NCBI GenBank assembly: GCA_018714805.1
Contig: DVMW01000018.1
Span: forward strand, 1 to 64,000
DNA from: Candidatus Fimenecus excrementigallinarum
Lineage (GTDB): Bacteria; Bacillota; Clostridia; Oscillospirales; Acutalibacteraceae
DNA length: 64,000 bases
Direction: 5' to 3'
The notes beneath the pieces are model-generated. The model saw only the letters and a list, made by a program, of their open reading frames with translations, did no database searches and was not told the DNA's origin. Positions 1-7,522 of the stretch are shown here, piece after piece; within the stretch, counting starts at the first letter, position 1; each line of letters starts with the position of its first letter. The translations under genes and the position numbers were made by a program.

Positions 1-1188
1 GAGGCCGAGGAGGACAAAAAAACCAATAAAACCCTGCCGATTCTGTTCGGCGTCCTTGCCGGGGTCGTGGTCCTTGTGGCGATTTTTGTCGGCGTGTATT
101 TCGGCGTCACGGCGCGCCGTGTGGAAGTTCCGAACTTTGTCGGGAAGGATTTTAACGAAGAAATTTCCAACAACGCGGAATATACCGACAATTTCACGTT
201 TGAAACCGAGTCCGTCTACAGTGCGGACGCCGAACCCGGCACCGTCCTGACGCAGGACCCGGAGGCGGAAACCAAGGTGCGCATCCACAGCACCATTACG
301 CTGGAGATTGCCTACAATGAGGACAGCACCCAGCTGACCGGCATCATCGGCCTGAATGTCGACGAAGCGCAGTCCAAGCTGCGCGGCGAGGGCTTCGAGG
401 TCAAGGTCATTACGAATTACGACCCGAACGCCCAGGAGGGCGTCGTCTACGACACGTACCCGCTTGAGGGCTCCTATGTGGAGGACGGGCAGCTTATCAC
501 GCTGTATGTCGCAACCAACGACGACCCGAACGCTACGTCGGTGCCTTATGTGATAGGCTACAGCCAGGAGGTCGCCAAGCAGCTGATTGAAAGCGCGGGC
601 TTAAAGGTTGGCAACGTGACCCAGCAGGACAGCGAGGAAAAGGCCGGTACGGTCCTCTCGCAGTCGCCGGAGGCGAATCAGTCGGCCTCCGCCGGCGGCG
701 CGGTCAGCCTGGTGGTCAGCAGCGGCAAGGCGCCCGCTTCCTCGGCGACCATCTCGGTTACACGGCCGGACGCGAACACGAGCGCGTCCATGCGCGTGTA
801 CCTGGACGGGAAGCTTGTGGACGGGTACCCGGTTGAGGTGCGTCTGGACGGCGGCACGTCGCAGATTACGCTGCAGGGCTCCGGCAGCGCGGTTCCGTTC
901 TCGGTCGTTATTGACGACACCGAAATTCTCAAAGGAACGATTGACTTCACGAAAGACCCGCCCGCCGTCTCTTCCCAGGCGCAGGAATACCCCGTCGCGG
1001 TTCCCAACGTGGTCGGGCAGACCGTTTCCCAGGCCAAGGAAAAGCTCGAGAACGCAGGCTTCTCCAACTTTGTATTTGTGAATGAGGTCGGCGGCTCCGT
1101 GAATTCGGGCACCGTGGTCTCGCAGGACCCGGAGGGCAACACCAAGGTCGCTCCGTCTACGGAGATTACGCTGACGGTGCGGCAGTAA
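1..1188 (+). CDS. prkC: PASTA-domain Ser/Thr protein kinase, C-terminal part (PrkC/PknB family), 5' truncated by the window
   Basis: The reading frame is open from base 1, so the kinase domain lies upstream of the window. Visible parts are a short charged juxtamembrane stretch, one transmembrane helix (about bases 37-105), then an extracellular region with four PASTA-like repeats. The second to fourth are clearest, each with a G-x-x-x-x-x-A-x-x-x-L core (for example GQTVSQAKEKLENAGF) and a Q-D/S-P turn. An Ig-like segment sits between the third and fourth repeats. PASTA repeats in this family bind muropeptides or lipid II and let the cytoplasmic kinase sense cell-wall state or germination signals. 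The gene is followed after 4 bases by rsgA, the classic Firmicutes prpC-prkC-rsgA order. Identification rests on the PASTA repeats plus this synteny, since the catalytic domain is not visible. Confidence 0.9.
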   Translation, partial: EAEEDKKTNKTLPILFGVLAGVVVLVAIFVGVYFGVTARRVEVPNFVGKDFNEEISNNAEYTDNFTFETESVYSADAEPGTVLTQDPEAETKVRIHSTITLEIAYNEDSTQLTGIIGLNVDEAQSKLRGEGFEVKVITNYDPNAQEGVVYDTYPLEGSYVEDGQLITLYVATNDDPNATSVPYVIGYSQEVAKQLIESAGLKVGNVTQQDSEEKAGTVLSQSPEANQSASAGGAVSLVVSSGKAPASSATISVTRPDANTSASMRVYLDGKLVDGYPVEVRLDGGTSQITLQGSGSAVPFSVVIDDTEILKGTIDFTKDPPAVSSQAQEYPVAVPNVVGQTVSQAKEKLENAGFSNFVFVNEVGGSVNSGTVVSQDPEGNTKVAPSTEITLTVRQ

Positions 1189-1192
1189 CGCG

Positions 1193-2089
1193 ATGGAAAA
1201 CCGGTTTCAGACATTGGATGGGCTTATACGAAAAGGCGTCGGCGGCTTCTATACGGTAGAAGCCGCCGGTGCGGTATATGTGTGCCGTGCGCGCGGCGCG
1301 CTGCGCAAAAAACGCCAGTCGCCGCTTGCCGGCGACCGCGTGCGCATCACGGTTACGGACGGGCGCTCGGAAAATACGATTGATGAGATTTATCCGCGCA
1401 AAAACGCGCTTTTGCGGCCGCCGGTCGCCAACATTGACACGCTGGTCATTGTGGTCTCGACCTCTGTGCCGCGCCCGTCTGCCTTTCTGATTGACAAGCT
1501 GACGGCGCTGGCGGAATACAAGCGCATGGAGCCGGCTGTAGTGTTTACAAAAACGGATGAAGAGCCGGCCGACGCGCTGGCGTCGATTTACCGGGAGGCC
1601 GGCATCGCGACGTTTTGCGTTTCCAACACGACCGGGCAGGGGATAGACGACGTGCGCGCGTGGCTGTGCGGGAAAATCAGCGCGTTTACGGGCAATTCCG
1701 GCGTCGGAAAGACCTCCCTGCTCAACCGGCTGGCCCCGGAGCTGTCCCTGGAAACGGGCGAGGTCAGCGAAAAGCTCGGACGCGGCCGCCACACCACGCG
1801 GCAGGCGGAGCTTTTTAAGGCCTGCGGCGGTTATATTGTGGACACGCCCGGCTTTTCGGCGCTGGACCTGGAGCGCGCGGAATGGATACCGAAGGACGAG
1901 CTTGCTTCGTGCTTTCGGGAGTTCCGCCCGTATTTGGACGGCTGCAAATTCACGAGCTGTTCGCACACCTGCGACAAAGGCTGCGGCGTCCTTGCGGCTT
2001 TGGAGGCCGGAAAAATCGCCGTCTCCCGCCACCAAAGCTATGTGCAGCTTTATAACGAGGTAAAGGACAAAAAGGAATGGGAAACGTAA
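1193..2089 (+). CDS. rsgA: Ribosome small subunit-dependent GTPase RsgA
   Basis: 298 residues. This circularly permuted GTPase helps mature the 30S subunit in the cytoplasm. An N-terminal OB fold (about 1-75) is followed by the G-domain in permuted order: G4-like TKTD (119-122), then the P-loop GNSGVGKT (167-174), then DTPG (217-220). The C-terminal zinc knuckle has C251, C256, H258 and C264 in the usual spacing. G4 reads TKTD rather than the common NKxD, a mild variation. It starts 4 bases after the PASTA kinase stop and its 3' end overlaps the thiN start by 13 bases, so the genes are probably cotranscribed and translationally coupled. The rpe gene that often lies between rsgA and thiN in Firmicutes is absent here. 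Confidence 0.96.
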   Translation: MENRFQTLDGLIRKGVGGFYTVEAAGAVYVCRARGALRKKRQSPLAGDRVRITVTDGRSENTIDEIYPRKNALLRPPVANIDTLVIVVSTSVPRPSAFLIDKLTALAEYKRMEPAVVFTKTDEEPADALASIYREAGIATFCVSNTTGQGIDDVRAWLCGKISAFTGNSGVGKTSLLNRLAPELSLETGEVSEKLGRGRHTTRQAELFKACGGYIVDTPGFSALDLERAEWIPKDELASCFREFRPYLDGCKFTSCSHTCDKGCGVLAALEAGKIAVSRHQSYVQLYNEVKDKKEWET

Positions 2090-2724
2090 AATATGCCGAC
2101 TGCGCCATTTTTGCCGCGGGCATCCCGGTCTCGGAGCAGCGCGTTCGGGCTTTTGTCGGCACGGATACATATTTGATTGCGGCTGACGCGGGCTATGCGT
2201 TTTGCCGGTCTTTGGGGCTTTGCCCGCAGCTTGTCGTCGGCGACTTTGACTCCGGCGAGCCCACCGGCGCTGTCGAAGGCACGGAGATTGTCCGCCTGAA
2301 TCCGGTGAAGGACGAAACCGATACGGCGAGCGCCTTGTGCCGTGCGCTGGACCGCGGGTTTCGCAATATCGTTCTGTTCGGTGCGACGGGCGGCAGGCTG
2401 GACCATACGTTTGCAAACCTGGACCTGTGCGCGTTTGCAAAAGGCGCCGGCGCTGCGCTGACCGTGGTGGACGACCATCACGAAATTTTTGCGCTGCGCA
2501 ACGAATGCCGCACGATTTGCGGGGATTTTGAAAAATACGTTTCCGTTTTCCCGGTGGGCGGCGCGTGTACCGTGTCGCTTCGCGGGTTCAAATATCCGCT
2601 TGACCACAGGACGCTGGAGCCGTTTTGCGGGCTCGGCGTCAGCAATGAGACAACCGCGGACAGAGCGGAAATTACCGTACACGAGGGGACCGCGCTTATC
2701 TTTGTGACCGATAAGGACCGATGA
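2077..2724 (+). CDS. thiN: Thiamine pyrophosphokinase (ThiN)
   Basis: 215 residues. The family transfers pyrophosphate from ATP to thiamine, giving the cofactor thiamine diphosphate. Recognisable parts are the N-terminal catalytic half with ADAGYAFCRSLGL and VVGDFDSGEP (the DFDS acidic motif), NPVKDETDTASA (the DxTD motif) and GATGGRLDHTFANL, and the C-terminal thiamine-binding beta-sandwich half. Length fits the bacterial family. The ATG lies inside the end of rsgA, behind an AAAGGA-type site, and the overlap implies coupled translation. Its neighbours rsgA and spoVM match the B. subtilis rsgA-(rpe)-thiN(yloS)-spoVM arrangement. Confidence 0.95.
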   Translation: MGNVKYADCAIFAAGIPVSEQRVRAFVGTDTYLIAADAGYAFCRSLGLCPQLVVGDFDSGEPTGAVEGTEIVRLNPVKDETDTASALCRALDRGFRNIVLFGATGGRLDHTFANLDLCAFAKGAGAALTVVDDHHEIFALRNECRTICGDFEKYVSVFPVGGACTVSLRGFKYPLDHRTLEPFCGLGVSNETTADRAEITVHEGTALIFVTDKDR

Positions 2725-2780
2725 ACACAAATGCAGACGCCGCATATAGTGATAGTAGCAACGGTAAAGGCGGTGTCTGC

Positions 2781-2936
2781 ATGAGGAGAAGGGCGAAAAG
2801 CGGGAATCTGGGGCTTGTTTTTGTCATGCTGGGCGCAGGGCTTATTCTTGCGCTTGTATTTCCCTCCGGCTTTTTGGTCGTGGCGTTGTCGCTTGCCCTG
2901 ATTGTCAGCGGCATCCTGCTGTGCAAAAATAGCTGA
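2781..2936 (+). CDS. Small double-spanning membrane protein, function unknown
   Basis: 51 residues when started at the ATG at 2781. Two short hydrophobic segments (about residues 11-28 and 30-46) are joined by a Pro-Ser-Gly turn; the N terminus is basic (MRRRAK) and the C terminus ends CKNS. An in-frame ATG at 2721 that overlaps the thiN stop would add 20 polar residues. I prefer 2781 because AAAGGCGG lies about 7 bases upstream and the extra residues look non-coding. The gene sits between thiN and spoVM and its stop overlaps the spoVM ribosome site by one base, so it belongs to the same transcript. I do not recognise a named family. A link to membranes or sporulation is inferred from position only. 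Confidence 0.6.
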   Translation: MRRRAKSGNLGLVFVMLGAGLILALVFPSGFLVVALSLALIVSGILLCKNS

Positions 2937-2948
2937 GGAGGCTACGGT

Positions 2949-3029
2949 ATGCAGGTGGTAGTGGTCAAAAGTCCGAAGGTGCTCGGCGGTTTTCTCCGCT
3001 GGCTTTTCCGCATCAAAAAGGAAACATAA
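2949..3029 (+). CDS. spoVM: Stage V sporulation protein M (SpoVM), 26 residues
   Basis: A 26-codon gene, too short for usual gene-finding cutoffs. The product resembles B. subtilis SpoVM, which is also 26 residues: a short hydrophobic start, then K-x-P-K with the proline at position 9, then LGG and an amphipathic helix rich in Arg/Lys (KSPKVLGGFLRWLFR here). SpoVM inserts into the convex forespore membrane, recognises its curvature, recruits the SpoIVA coat ATPase and is tied to FtsH. A perfect AGGAGG at 2936-2941 lies 7 bases before the ATG. It follows rsgA-thiN, as spoVM does in Bacillus. Expression in the mother cell would be expected, but no separate sporulation promoter was assigned. Confidence 0.9.
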   Translation: MQVVVVKSPKVLGGFLRWLFRIKKET

Positions 3030-3088
3030 AGAAAACAGCCCGCTTGGGGCACCCTCCGTAAGGAAATTATATAAAAATGCATGGATAC

Positions 3089-3126
3089 GCAGAAGTCCGC
3101 ACCCTGAAAAGGACGCGGATTTCTGC
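3089..3126 (+). terminator. Hairpin after spoVM, possible terminator
   Basis: A 12-bp stem (GCAGAAGTCCGC with GCGGATTTCTGC, one G-U pair) encloses a 14-base loop. The T-run behind it is short (TTTATGG), so termination would be weak. It marks the 3' end of the prkC-spoVM gene string. Confidence 0.5.
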
Positions 3127-3226
3127 TTTATGGTGTCATAATCCGATGCTCGTTAAACCTGTGGACACAACCGTACTAGTATAATTCCATATTCTGGATT
3201 TCTTGTTAAACGGGAAGTGGTGTAAT

Positions 3227-3664
3227 CTATTCAAGCCATTGAACAAAACCGGTTTTATCACTACTGTTATAGCCTGCGTTACGATAAAATTTAAGTGTTG
3301 CCTCTTCCTTTGAACCAGTGAGCAGCATCATTTTATAACAATTTTCCTTTTCTGCAATTTCTTTTGCATAATTCAAACATTCTGTCGCATACCCCTTGCC
3401 ACGGTAATCTTCACGGGTAACAACATTTTCTATCAATGCGTACGGCCTGATATTTCTTGTTAAATTTGGAATAATTACACAAATACAAGAGGATACTATT
3501 TTATTACCAACCTCATTTACAATAATGTGATGATTTTTATCTTTCATAATCGTTTCCCATGTGTTTTTCAACTGTTCAGTCATTTCGGGCACAAATTTCT
3601 CATGTAAATATAAATACAAATTTAACAATTCGCTTCGTTCGTTTTCTTTTATCTCTCTAACCAT
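3227..3664 (-). CDS. GNAT-family N-acetyltransferase, AT-rich, probably acquired
   Basis: 145 residues from the ATG at 3664, chosen because GGAGG lies about 7 bases upstream; an upstream in-frame ATG at 3712 has no such site. The product has the GNAT acetyl-CoA motif A (ENVVTREDYRGKGYATECL, with R-G-K-G-Y-A) and a C-terminal Y-R-N-A-G-Y motif B. GNAT enzymes move an acetyl group from acetyl-CoA to an amine; the substrate cannot be told from sequence. The gene is strikingly AT-rich: bases 3481-3540 contain only 14 G or C, while neighbours are clearly GC-rich, and its codons favour A/T third positions. This points to recent horizontal transfer. No transposase or integrase accompanies it. Confidence 0.85.
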   Translation of the reverse strand: MVREIKENERSELLNLYLYLHEKFVPEMTEQLKNTWETIMKDKNHHIIVNEVGNKIVSSCICVIIPNLTRNIRPYALIENVVTREDYRGKGYATECLNYAKEIAEKENCYKMMLLTGSKEEATLKFYRNAGYNSSDKTGFVQWLE

Positions 3665-3734
3665 ATAGAACCTCCGCAAATTTCCGCTTGTCTTACCATG
3701 AGCATAGCGCATAACGGGAATTGAATCTATACAA

Positions 3735-3777
3735 CCTTCGGCAAGTCATCATATTTAATAAAAACCCGAAGGATGAC
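3735..3777. other. Short inverted repeats in the AT-rich patch
   Basis: CCTTCGG at 3735-3741 pairs with CCGAAGG at 3766-3772, and the neighbouring GTCATC/GATGAC words offer an alternative pairing. On the minus strand the repeats lie downstream of nadE and are followed by TTTTTATT only in the loop, so a terminator role is uncertain. Nothing else recognisable lies between the GNAT gene and nadE. Confidence 0.25.
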
Positions 3778-3840
3778 AAAAAGAAATTCTTCCTTACGAA
3801 GAGTCCCTCTTCTGCGGGCTGTTTTTTGTATGGGTTACGT

Positions 3841-5748
3841 TCAGAAATCCAGCCACTCCGCGCAGTCGGCGTCAGAGGGCATACGCCAGTCGCCGCGCGG
3901 CGAAAGGCTGACGGAGCCGACCTTCGGCCCGTCCGGCAGGCAGGAGCGCTTGAATTGATTGGAGAAAAACCGCCGCAAAAAGAGCCGCAGCCAGGCTTCC
4001 AGCTGCTCGGGGGTGTATTCCCGGAACGTCCGCGCCGCCAAGAACAAAAGCTTTTGCGGGCGCGTTCCGAACCGCAGGAAGTGGTAAAGGAAAAAGTCGT
4101 GTACCGCATAGGGGCCGAGCGTCTCTTCGGTTTTCTGCTGGATGTTGCCCTGTTCGTCGGGCGGCAGCAGCTCGGGACTGACGGGCGTCTCCAAAATGTC
4201 GCGCAAAATGGCGGCAGCGTGCGCGGGCAAATGCTCGGCTTCGTTTTCTACCAGGTGCCGGACAAGCGTTTTCGGCACGCCGCAGTTGACGCCGTACATA
4301 CTCATGTGGTCCGCGTTGTAGGTGCACCAGCCGAGCGCAAGCTCGCTTAAGTCCCCGGTTCCGACTAAAAGCCCGCCGTGCTTGTTGGCAAGGTCCATTA
4401 AGATTTGCGTGCGCTCGCGCGCCTGCGTGTTCTCGTAGGTCACGTCGCGCACGGCCGGGTCGTGCCCGATGTCGCGCATATGCTGCATCGCCGCTTCCCG
4501 GATGGGAATTTCCAAAAGCTGCGCGCCGAAGGCCTGCACCAGCGCGCAGGCGTTATTGTAGGTGCGGTCCGTTGTGCCGAAGCCCGGCATTGTAACGCAC
4601 AGCAGGCGCTCGGCGGGCAGACCCAAAATCTGCAGGCTGCGCGCACAAACCAACAGGGTGAGCGTCGAGTCGAGACCGCCGGAAATTCCGACAACCGCAC
4701 ATTTTGCGCCGGTGTGCGCCATGCGTTTTGCAAGCGCATGGCTTTGTATGGATAAGATTTCACGGCAGCGCGCGTCCTTTTCCCGCTCATCTGCGGGGAC
4801 GAACGGATATTTCGGGAACACGCGTTCGACAAATTCCGGCGGCGTGGAAGGCAGCGGGACGCGTGCGCAAACCGCGGGCAGTACCGGCGCGTGTGCGGCG
4901 CAGTCGCCGAAAGAACCGTCCCGGCGGCGTTCGCTCGCGAGCCGGTCCAAATCGATATCCGCAGCAGCGCGGCTCCCGTCAAACGCAAAGCGCTCGCCTT
5001 CTGCGAGCAGGGCGCCGTTTTCCGCTATGGTGCACGCGCCCGAAAAAACCAGGTCGGTCGTGGATTCTCCGACGCCGGCAGAAGCATACACATAGGCGCA
5101 GAAAGCCTTGGCGCTTTGCATGGCAATCAGATTTTTCCGGTACGCGTCTTTTGTAACGGCCTCGTTGCTCGCCGAAAGGTTGGCGATGACGTTTGCGCCG
5201 GCAAGGCACAGCGCGGTGCTCGGCGCGTTCGGCACCCACAAATCCTCGCAAAGCTCCACGCCCAGCGTGACGGTGTCGGAAAGCCGGATAAGCGTCTGGC
5301 CGAAGGGGACGCTTTGGCCGTGTAAGCAGAGCTCGCCGCGGACGCCGTCGCCGCTTGCGAACCACCGCTTTTCGTAGTATTCGTTGTAATTCGGCAGATA
5401 CGTTTTGGGGATGACGGCGAGCACCGCGCCGTTTTGCAGAACCGCCGCGCAGTTGTAAAGGCGCCCCCGGTACAGCAGCGGCAGGCCGATGCAGACGACA
5501 ATCTCCGAGTCCGCCGTTGCCGCGGTCAATTCGGAAAGCGCGTCCTCGCAGGCGTCCAGCAGCGTCTGCTGCAAAAACAGGTCGCCGCAGGTGTACGCCG
5601 ACAGATACAGCTCCGGAAAGACCAAAAGCCCGACATGCCGCGCCCGGGCATTTGCAAGCGCCGCAAGGGCCTGTTTTAAATTTTGCCGCACGCCGCCGAC
5701 CGTGACGCGCGGGGAAACGGCTTCCGCCTTTAAAAATCCGCTGTTCAT
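3841..5748 (-). CDS. nadE: Glutamine-dependent NAD+ synthetase
   Basis: 635 residues, the two-domain form that amidates nicotinic acid adenine dinucleotide to NAD+ with ammonia from glutamine. The N-terminal nitrilase-type glutaminase (about 1-300) shows its catalytic triad: E46 in FPELYLSAY, K115 in IPKTYLPNYNEYYE, and C167 in GVELCEDLW. The C-terminal synthetase carries the PP-loop SGGLDS (356-361) and the conserved stretch GTGDLSELALGWCTYNADHM, which binds substrate. The ATG at 5748 has GGGAGG about 8 bases upstream. It is transcribed away from alaA with its own sigmaA-like promoter and appears monocistronic. No unusual features beyond the AT-rich insertion-like patch at its 3' side. Confidence 0.96.
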   Translation of the reverse strand: MNSGFLKAEAVSPRVTVGGVRQNLKQALAALANARARHVGLLVFPELYLSAYTCGDLFLQQTLLDACEDALSELTAATADSEIVVCIGLPLLYRGRLYNCAAVLQNGAVLAVIPKTYLPNYNEYYEKRWFASGDGVRGELCLHGQSVPFGQTLIRLSDTVTLGVELCEDLWVPNAPSTALCLAGANVIANLSASNEAVTKDAYRKNLIAMQSAKAFCAYVYASAGVGESTTDLVFSGACTIAENGALLAEGERFAFDGSRAAADIDLDRLASERRRDGSFGDCAAHAPVLPAVCARVPLPSTPPEFVERVFPKYPFVPADEREKDARCREILSIQSHALAKRMAHTGAKCAVVGISGGLDSTLTLLVCARSLQILGLPAERLLCVTMPGFGTTDRTYNNACALVQAFGAQLLEIPIREAAMQHMRDIGHDPAVRDVTYENTQARERTQILMDLANKHGGLLVGTGDLSELALGWCTYNADHMSMYGVNCGVPKTLVRHLVENEAEHLPAHAAAILRDILETPVSPELLPPDEQGNIQQKTEETLGPYAVHDFFLYHFLRFGTRPQKLLFLAARTFREYTPEQLEAWLRLFLRRFFSNQFKRSCLPDGPKVGSVSLSPRGDWRMPSDADCAEWLDF

Positions 5749-5775
5749 GGCAAGACCTCCCGAAAGGTTGTCTCT

Positions 5776-5804
5776 ATTATACAGAATTTACAGAAAATAC
5801 GCAA
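5776..5804 (-). promoter_or_regulatory. Promoter of nadE
   Basis: On the minus strand TTGCGT (5799-5804) is followed after 17 bases by a perfect TATAAT (5776-5781), about 27 bases before the nadE start codon. Confidence 0.65.
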
Positions 5805-5825
5805 GTGGCGTTACGCAGTTGGCGG

Positions 5826-5853
5826 TTGACAAACCGGCGAAAAGGGTTAAAAT
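5826..5853 (+). promoter_or_regulatory. Promoter of the AlaA-like aminotransferase gene
   Basis: A perfect TTGACA (5826-5831) with a 16-base spacer to TAAAAT (5848-5853), about 30 bases before the GTG start. Confidence 0.6.
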
Positions 5854-5882
5854 AGGTTGAAGATTAAAAAGGCGGTGCTTTT

Positions 5883-7100
5883 GTGCGTACGTTTGAAAAA
5901 TCCAAAAAGCTTGACCACGTCTGCTACGACATCCGCGGACCGGTGCTCGATGAGGCCGACCGCATGGCGTCGAACGGCGTGCGCATCCTGAAGCTGAATA
6001 TCGGCAACCCGGCGCCGTTCCATTTTACCGCGCCGGATGAGATTATCCGGGATATGATTCATACGCTGACCGAAGCGGAAGGGTATTCGGAGTCCAAGGG
6101 CATTTTCTCCGCGCGCAAGGCCGTTATGCAGTATTGCCAGCTAAAGGGCATTGCCGGCGTCGATGTGGACGACATTTATACGGGCAACGGCGTCAGCGAG
6201 CTTATCACCATGTCCATGCAGGGTCTTTTGGACAACGGCGACGAGATTCTGCTGCCGGCCCCGGATTATCCGCTGTGGACGGCTTCCGTTTCTCTGGCGG
6301 GCGGCACGCCGGTGCACTATATGTGCGATGAACAGAACGAATGGAACCCGGACATCGCGGACTTGGAAAGTAAGATTACCCCGCGCACAAAGGGGATTGT
6401 CCTTATCAACCCCAACAACCCGACCGGCGCGCTGTATTCGCGCGAGGTGCTCGAGGAGATTGTCCGCATTGCGGACAAATACGGCCTGATTTTGTTTGCC
6501 GATGAAATCTACGACCGGCTGGTGATGGACGGGCTGACGCACATTTCCGTCGCGGCCATTGCGCCGCACGTGCCGTGCGTCACCTTTAACGGACTTTCCA
6601 AGTCCCACCGCGTCGCGGGCTTCCGCTGCGGCTGGATGGTGATAAGCGGCGACAAGAGCCGGATAAAAGGGTATATCGAGGGGCTGAACCTTCTTTCCTC
6701 CATGCGGCTTTGCTCCAACGTCCCGGCGCAGCATATCATTCAGACCGCGCTCGGCGGCTACCAGAGCGCCGACAAGCTGCTTTGCCCCGGCGGGCGCATC
6801 TATGAGCAGCGTGAGTTTATTTACAACGCCTTAAACGCCATAGACGGTGTTTCCGCCGTCAAGCCGAAAGCCGCGTTCTACATTTTCCCGCGGTTTGACA
6901 AGGCGAAATTCAATCTGAAGGACGACGAGCGCTTTGTGCTCGATTTCCTGCGCAAAAAGAAAATCCTGCTTGTGCAGGGGACGGCGTTCAACTACCCGGA
7001 GCCCGACCACGCGCGCATTGTGTATCTGCCGACCGTCAAGGAGCTCGGCTATGCGGCGGACGAGCTGCGCGACTTTTTACAGACCTATTCGCAATCGTAA
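5883..7100 (+). CDS. alaA: PLP-dependent aminotransferase, AlaA (YfbQ)-like
   Basis: 405 residues, fold type I class I/II aminotransferase. The N-terminal part (YDIRGPVLDEADRM, then LKLNIGNPAPF) is typical of the E. coli AlaA/YfbQ group, which makes alanine from pyruvate with glutamate as donor. Visible motifs include NPNNPTGALYSREVLEEI, ADEIYDRLV with the PLP-pyridine Asp, NGLSKSHRVAGFRCGW holding the Schiff-base lysine, and a C-terminal substrate Arg in HARIVYLP. Translation begins at GTG 5883 behind AAGGCGGTG. The specific alanine assignment comes from family resemblance, and aspartate or other amino acids remain possible. It stands alone between its own promoter and a strong hairpin. Confidence 0.88.
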   Translation: MRTFEKSKKLDHVCYDIRGPVLDEADRMASNGVRILKLNIGNPAPFHFTAPDEIIRDMIHTLTEAEGYSESKGIFSARKAVMQYCQLKGIAGVDVDDIYTGNGVSELITMSMQGLLDNGDEILLPAPDYPLWTASVSLAGGTPVHYMCDEQNEWNPDIADLESKITPRTKGIVLINPNNPTGALYSREVLEEIVRIADKYGLILFADEIYDRLVMDGLTHISVAAIAPHVPCVTFNGLSKSHRVAGFRCGWMVISGDKSRIKGYIEGLNLLSSMRLCSNVPAQHIIQTALGGYQSADKLLCPGGRIYEQREFIYNALNAIDGVSAVKPKAAFYIFPRFDKAKFNLKDDERFVLDFLRKKKILLVQGTAFNYPEPDHARIVYLPTVKELGYAADELRDFLQTYSQS

Positions 7101-7110
7101 ATACGACCAA

Positions 7111-7144
7111 CGGCGGCCTGTCGGGTTTCCCCGGCAGGCCGCCG
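7111..7144. terminator. Strong hairpin between convergent alaA and SASP genes
   Basis: A perfect 10-bp GC stem (CGGCGGCCTG with CAGGCCGCCG) plus an inner GGG/CCC extension. There is no good T-run on either side, so it may act as a shared 3' end structure rather than a textbook intrinsic terminator. Confidence 0.5.
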
Positions 7145-7167
7145 CCTTGTCCGAAAAGATGGGATTG

Positions 7168-7359
7168 TTATTTCATGCCGTCTTCATAGGCCTTGATCAT
7201 CTTTTTGACCATCTGGCCGCCGACAGAACCCGCCTGCTTCGAGGTCAGGTCGCCGTTATAGCCCTGCTTGAGGTTCACGCCCACTTCGGAGGCGGCCTCC
7301 ATCTTGAACTTGTCAAGCGCCGCACGGGCCTCGGGAACAACGTTCTTTTTGCTCGCCAT
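7168..7359 (-). CDS. Alpha/beta-type small acid-soluble spore protein (SASP)
   Basis: 63 residues. The sequence carries the two family signatures: a K-x-E-x-A-x-E-x-G-V block (KFKMEAASEVGVNLKQGYNG, with the E-V/G site cut by the Gpr protease) and the C-terminal GxxGGxMVKKMI block (SKQAGSVGGQMVKKMI). These proteins coat forespore DNA, switch it to an A-like form and protect it from UV and heat; they are degraded at germination to supply amino acids. AAGGAG lies about 8 bases before the ATG. It is divergent from spoIIID, placing a forespore gene and a mother-cell regulator back to back. A forespore sigmaG promoter is expected but was not identified with confidence. Confidence 0.95.
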   Translation of the reverse strand: MASKKNVVPEARAALDKFKMEAASEVGVNLKQGYNGDLTSKQAGSVGGQMVKKMIKAYEDGMK

Positions 7360-7405
7360 TTCTTAACACTCCTTTACTTGCAGATTTGCGTTTGCAGTCA
7401 TAGTC

Positions 7406-7423
7406 TGCGGCGCACACGCCGCA
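7406..7423. repeat. Short GC hairpin in the SASP-spoIIID intergenic region
   Basis: TGCGGCG, four-base loop, CGCCGCA. It lies upstream of the SASP start on the minus strand. Its role is unknown; it could be a leader stem or a regulator site. Confidence 0.4.
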
Positions 7424-7464
7424 ATATCCTTGCAAATTCCTTCTAATGCTGTCAAATTGATGCA

Positions 7465-7493
7465 GCATAAATTTTTGCCTTCCGTCATATGTA
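7465..7493 (+). promoter_or_regulatory. Possible sigmaE-type promoter of spoIIID
   Basis: GCATAAA (7465-7471), a 14-base spacer, then CATATGTA (7486-7493), about 30 bases before the GTG start. The spacing and the CATA core resemble the mother-cell sigmaE consensus, and spoIIID is sigmaE-dependent in Bacillus. The match is partial. Confidence 0.35.
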
Positions 7494-7522
7494 TTACCGA
7501 CATCGGTAAGGAGGGCATAATC

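Noticed and set aside
1166..2440. Long minus-strand open frame opposite rsgA and thiN
   Set aside because: High GC gives long antisense frames; its product is low-complexity Arg/Ala/Gly-rich with no domain, while rsgA and thiN are certain.
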